Positions 62,100 to 64,000 of a DNA stretch of 64,000 nucleotides are shown here, in pieces; positions within the stretch are counted from its first letter, which is position 1, and the number at the start of each line of letters is the position of its first letter. The DNA is from Glomus cerebriforme (Eukaryota > Glomeromycota > Glomeromycetes > Glomerales > Glomeraceae). Made by a program: the position numbers and the translations under genes. The notes below the pieces were generated by a model. It saw only the letters and a list, made by a program, of their open reading frames with translations, was not told where the DNA came from and searched no databases. The stretch lies in NCBI GenBank assembly GCA_003550305.1, contig QKYT01000074.1, forward strand, positions 224,341-288,340. The letters run 5' to 3'.

Positions 62100-62420
62100 T
62101 AAGTGAGTACCTGACTTTGCTAAGGAGTTTGCAATTTTATTTTCTGCAATTTCAGAATAATCTTTTACTTTAATAAACCCTATATATAATATTTTTTCCT
62201 AACAAAGTCTTAGATATCTAAAACTAAAATAAAATTACAGAGTTTTATAATTTTCCTAGTATCACTACTATTTCTATTATCTATGTACTGATAAAAAATT
62301 AAAAGATCTTTAATATTCAAAAGGGCATTTATAATACTTTTGCTATCTGTATAAATTGAAAAAGAGAAGTAGATGGGTATAGTAGTAACTGCAGCATTGA
62401 TAGCACCTATATACTAATAT
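62100..62420 (-). mobile_element. Second decayed LINE, RNase H fragment
   Basis: On the minus strand GAINAAVTTIP and FSIYTDSKSIINAL (about 62405-62310) match the central RNase H block (A-I--A ... IYTDS). FIKVKDYSEIAENKIANSLAKSG (about 62180-62110, another frame) matches its C-terminal block. At least one frameshift and two stops separate them. It resembles the better-kept element at 8427-10570. Confidence 0.65.
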
Positions 62421-62960
62421 TTATTATATTTTTATTGTATTATTATTTATCTAATATATATTTATTATTAATATAAAAGTTTACAAATCATATATACTTT
62501 TTTATTGCTATTATTACTTAATATTCATAATATAATTATTATCTATTTAATATTAGCTACTAGTTAAATTAAAACTTTTGCTATTGAATTTAACTCTTTC
62601 TGCTAATTTTTTGAACAAAAAATTTAGTGACAACTAAATATTTTTTTACTAATATTTTTGCTCTTTTTCTTTAATTTTATTAAATATTTACTCTTATATT
62701 CTCTTTAACACACCCTTACATTATGGAGAATAGAGGTATGCTCTGGTGAAATCCGTTCAATCCATCATCCATTTTTGAACAGATTGGATAATCCAGATTA
62801 AGGAATAAATGGATTTCGGATAATCCGGATGGATCCGTTGGATAACACCGGATTGATCAGATATTACACAGATGACTGGATTGACCAGATTGATCAGATA
62901 ATCTGGTCAAATCCAGTATTTTTTTTATTTTTTTTTGTTTTTTGAAGGTTTTTTTTTATT
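62421..62960. other. Repeat-like AT-rich DNA with hairpin
   Basis: At about 62740-62916 short words GGATAATCCGGAT, TTGATCAGAT and AATCCAG recur in both orientations. The 41 bases at 62876-62916 form an imperfect hairpin (CTGGATTGACCAGATT pairs with AATCTGGTCAAATCCAG). No gene. Confidence 0.45.
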
Positions 62961-63690
62961 TTAATACATAAGAACATTTATTAACGTTCTTTTTTNTTCT
63001 TTTTTGTAGGAACAAACACTTCAGCTCGGCTCTTGAAGGTAAATGGGGTAAAAAGGGGGTAGTGAGGTATTTTTTTATTAAACTTTAATACAAGAATGTT
63101 ACTAACGTTTTTTTTTCTTTTTTTTAGGAACGAACACTTCAGCTCGACTTCTGGAGGTAATTGAAGGGGGTGGTTATTAAACTTTAATATAAGAACGTTG
63201 CTAATGTTCTTTTTTTTTCTTTTTTGTAGGAACGAATACTTCGGCTCAGCTCCTGAAGGTAAATGAGATAAATGGGATAAATGGAGAGGTGTTTCTTTTT
63301 TATTTTATTATATAAGAACATTTATTAACATTCATTTTTTTTGTAAGAACAAACTCTTTGGCTCAGCTTCTGAAGGTAAATGAAGTATATGGGGTAAATG
63401 GGATAAAAGGGGAGGTATTTATTTTTTATTTTATTATACAAGAACGTTTATTAATGTTCATTTTTTTTTCTTTTTTNTAGGAACGAACTCTTCGGCTCAG
63501 CTCCTGAAGGTAAATAGGGTAAATGGGGTAAATGGGAAGGTGTTTCTTTTTATTTTATTATATAAGAATGTTTATTAACATTCATTTTTTTTCTTTTTTG
63601 TAGGAATGAACTCTTCAGCTCAGCTCCTGAAGGTAAATGAGATATATGGGGTAAATGGGGTAAAAGGAAAGGTGTTTATTTTTTATTTTA
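62960..63690 (+). repeat. Tandem array of about 118-bp mini-exon-like units
   Basis: Six units carry a 29-bp core at 63010, 63128, 63230, 63347, 63481 and 63604 (consensus GAACGAACTCTTCGGCTCAG followed by CTCCTGAAG). Each core is preceded by a T/C tract, in five units ending in TAG (one with an N in the tract), and followed at once by GTAA. Spacing is 102-134 bp. Spacers hold AAGAACGTTTATTAACGTTC-like and GGGGTAAATGGGG-like words. A single N occurs at about 62996 and another at about 63477. Confidence 0.8.
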
Positions 63691-64000
63691 TTATACAAGA
63701 ATATTTATTAACGTTGTTACGTCTAATCGTATTCTTGATTCCTTTATCTTTAACTCTTCTTCTTTATGTTCGAAAATGAAAAATTAATTAAAGTTTATAA
63801 CGATAGAGGTAATAATATTTTATGTTTTTACAGTTCGCTCTTTAATTTGATAAACGGTATAGGATTTTTATAGGTAAAAGGTATTTTATTTTTCAATTGA
63901 AGTTACAAGAACTGAAGAGAACTTAATAAAATTCTCAGGATATTTATACAAAAATAAAATATAATAAAATGATAATAAATATAATAAATATAATAAATAT
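63691..64000. other. Intergenic, no gene seen
   Basis: AT-rich end of the window with a low-complexity AATAAATAT tail. Confidence 0.45.

Overview
The window is fungal nuclear DNA: very AT-rich, with compact multi-exon genes, short GT-AG introns, long poly-A/T tracts and many decayed mobile elements. Paralogous protein kinases fused to Sel1 repeats, short kinases with a CxxC/CxxC head, a Kelch membrane protein, and Crinkler and TLDc relics all point to an arbuscular mycorrhizal fungus, most likely Rhizophagus irregularis or a close relative. The species call is an inference from protein families, not from a search. I rebuilt the exons by hand, and every proposed junction keeps the reading frame.

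Left part (1-20.2 kb): a five-exon kinase-Sel1 gene (minus) is divergent from a seven-exon alanine-glyoxylate aminotransferase. Next comes a decayed non-LTR retrotransposon, then a tail-to-tail pair of near-identical six-exon genes for small secreted proteins with a bacterial-looking domain. A Kelch/TM gene and a second kinase-Sel1 gene follow.

Middle part (20.2-48.8 kb): a repeat-rich stretch holds two mariner-like inverted-repeat elements (one with an assembly gap), a hAT-like element with an 8-bp target duplication and a candidate tRNA-derived SINE. Then come a gene with an MLKL-like N-terminus, a degenerate kinase and Sel1 repeats, a Crinkler relic, two paralogous CxxC-kinases (A and B), a collagen-like secreted protein gene split by a frameshift at a run of nine A, two related minisatellite arrays, a Sel1 relic, a fold-back element and a TLDc relic.

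Right part (48.8-64 kb): a third kinase-Sel1 gene, a hAT-type MITE, a nine-exon multispanning membrane protein gene (UPF0658-like), then about 6 kb of CpG-poor relic DNA with a second LINE RNase H fragment and a tandem array whose units look like mini-exons with splice sites.

How the genes relate: the kinase, kinase-Sel1, MLKL-like, TLDc and Crinkler families belong to the large expanded signalling and effector-like repertoire of these fungi. Here they sit among mobile elements and show local duplication, loss of tails and orphaned promoter copies. The aminotransferase and the UPF0658-like gene look like conserved housekeeping genes.
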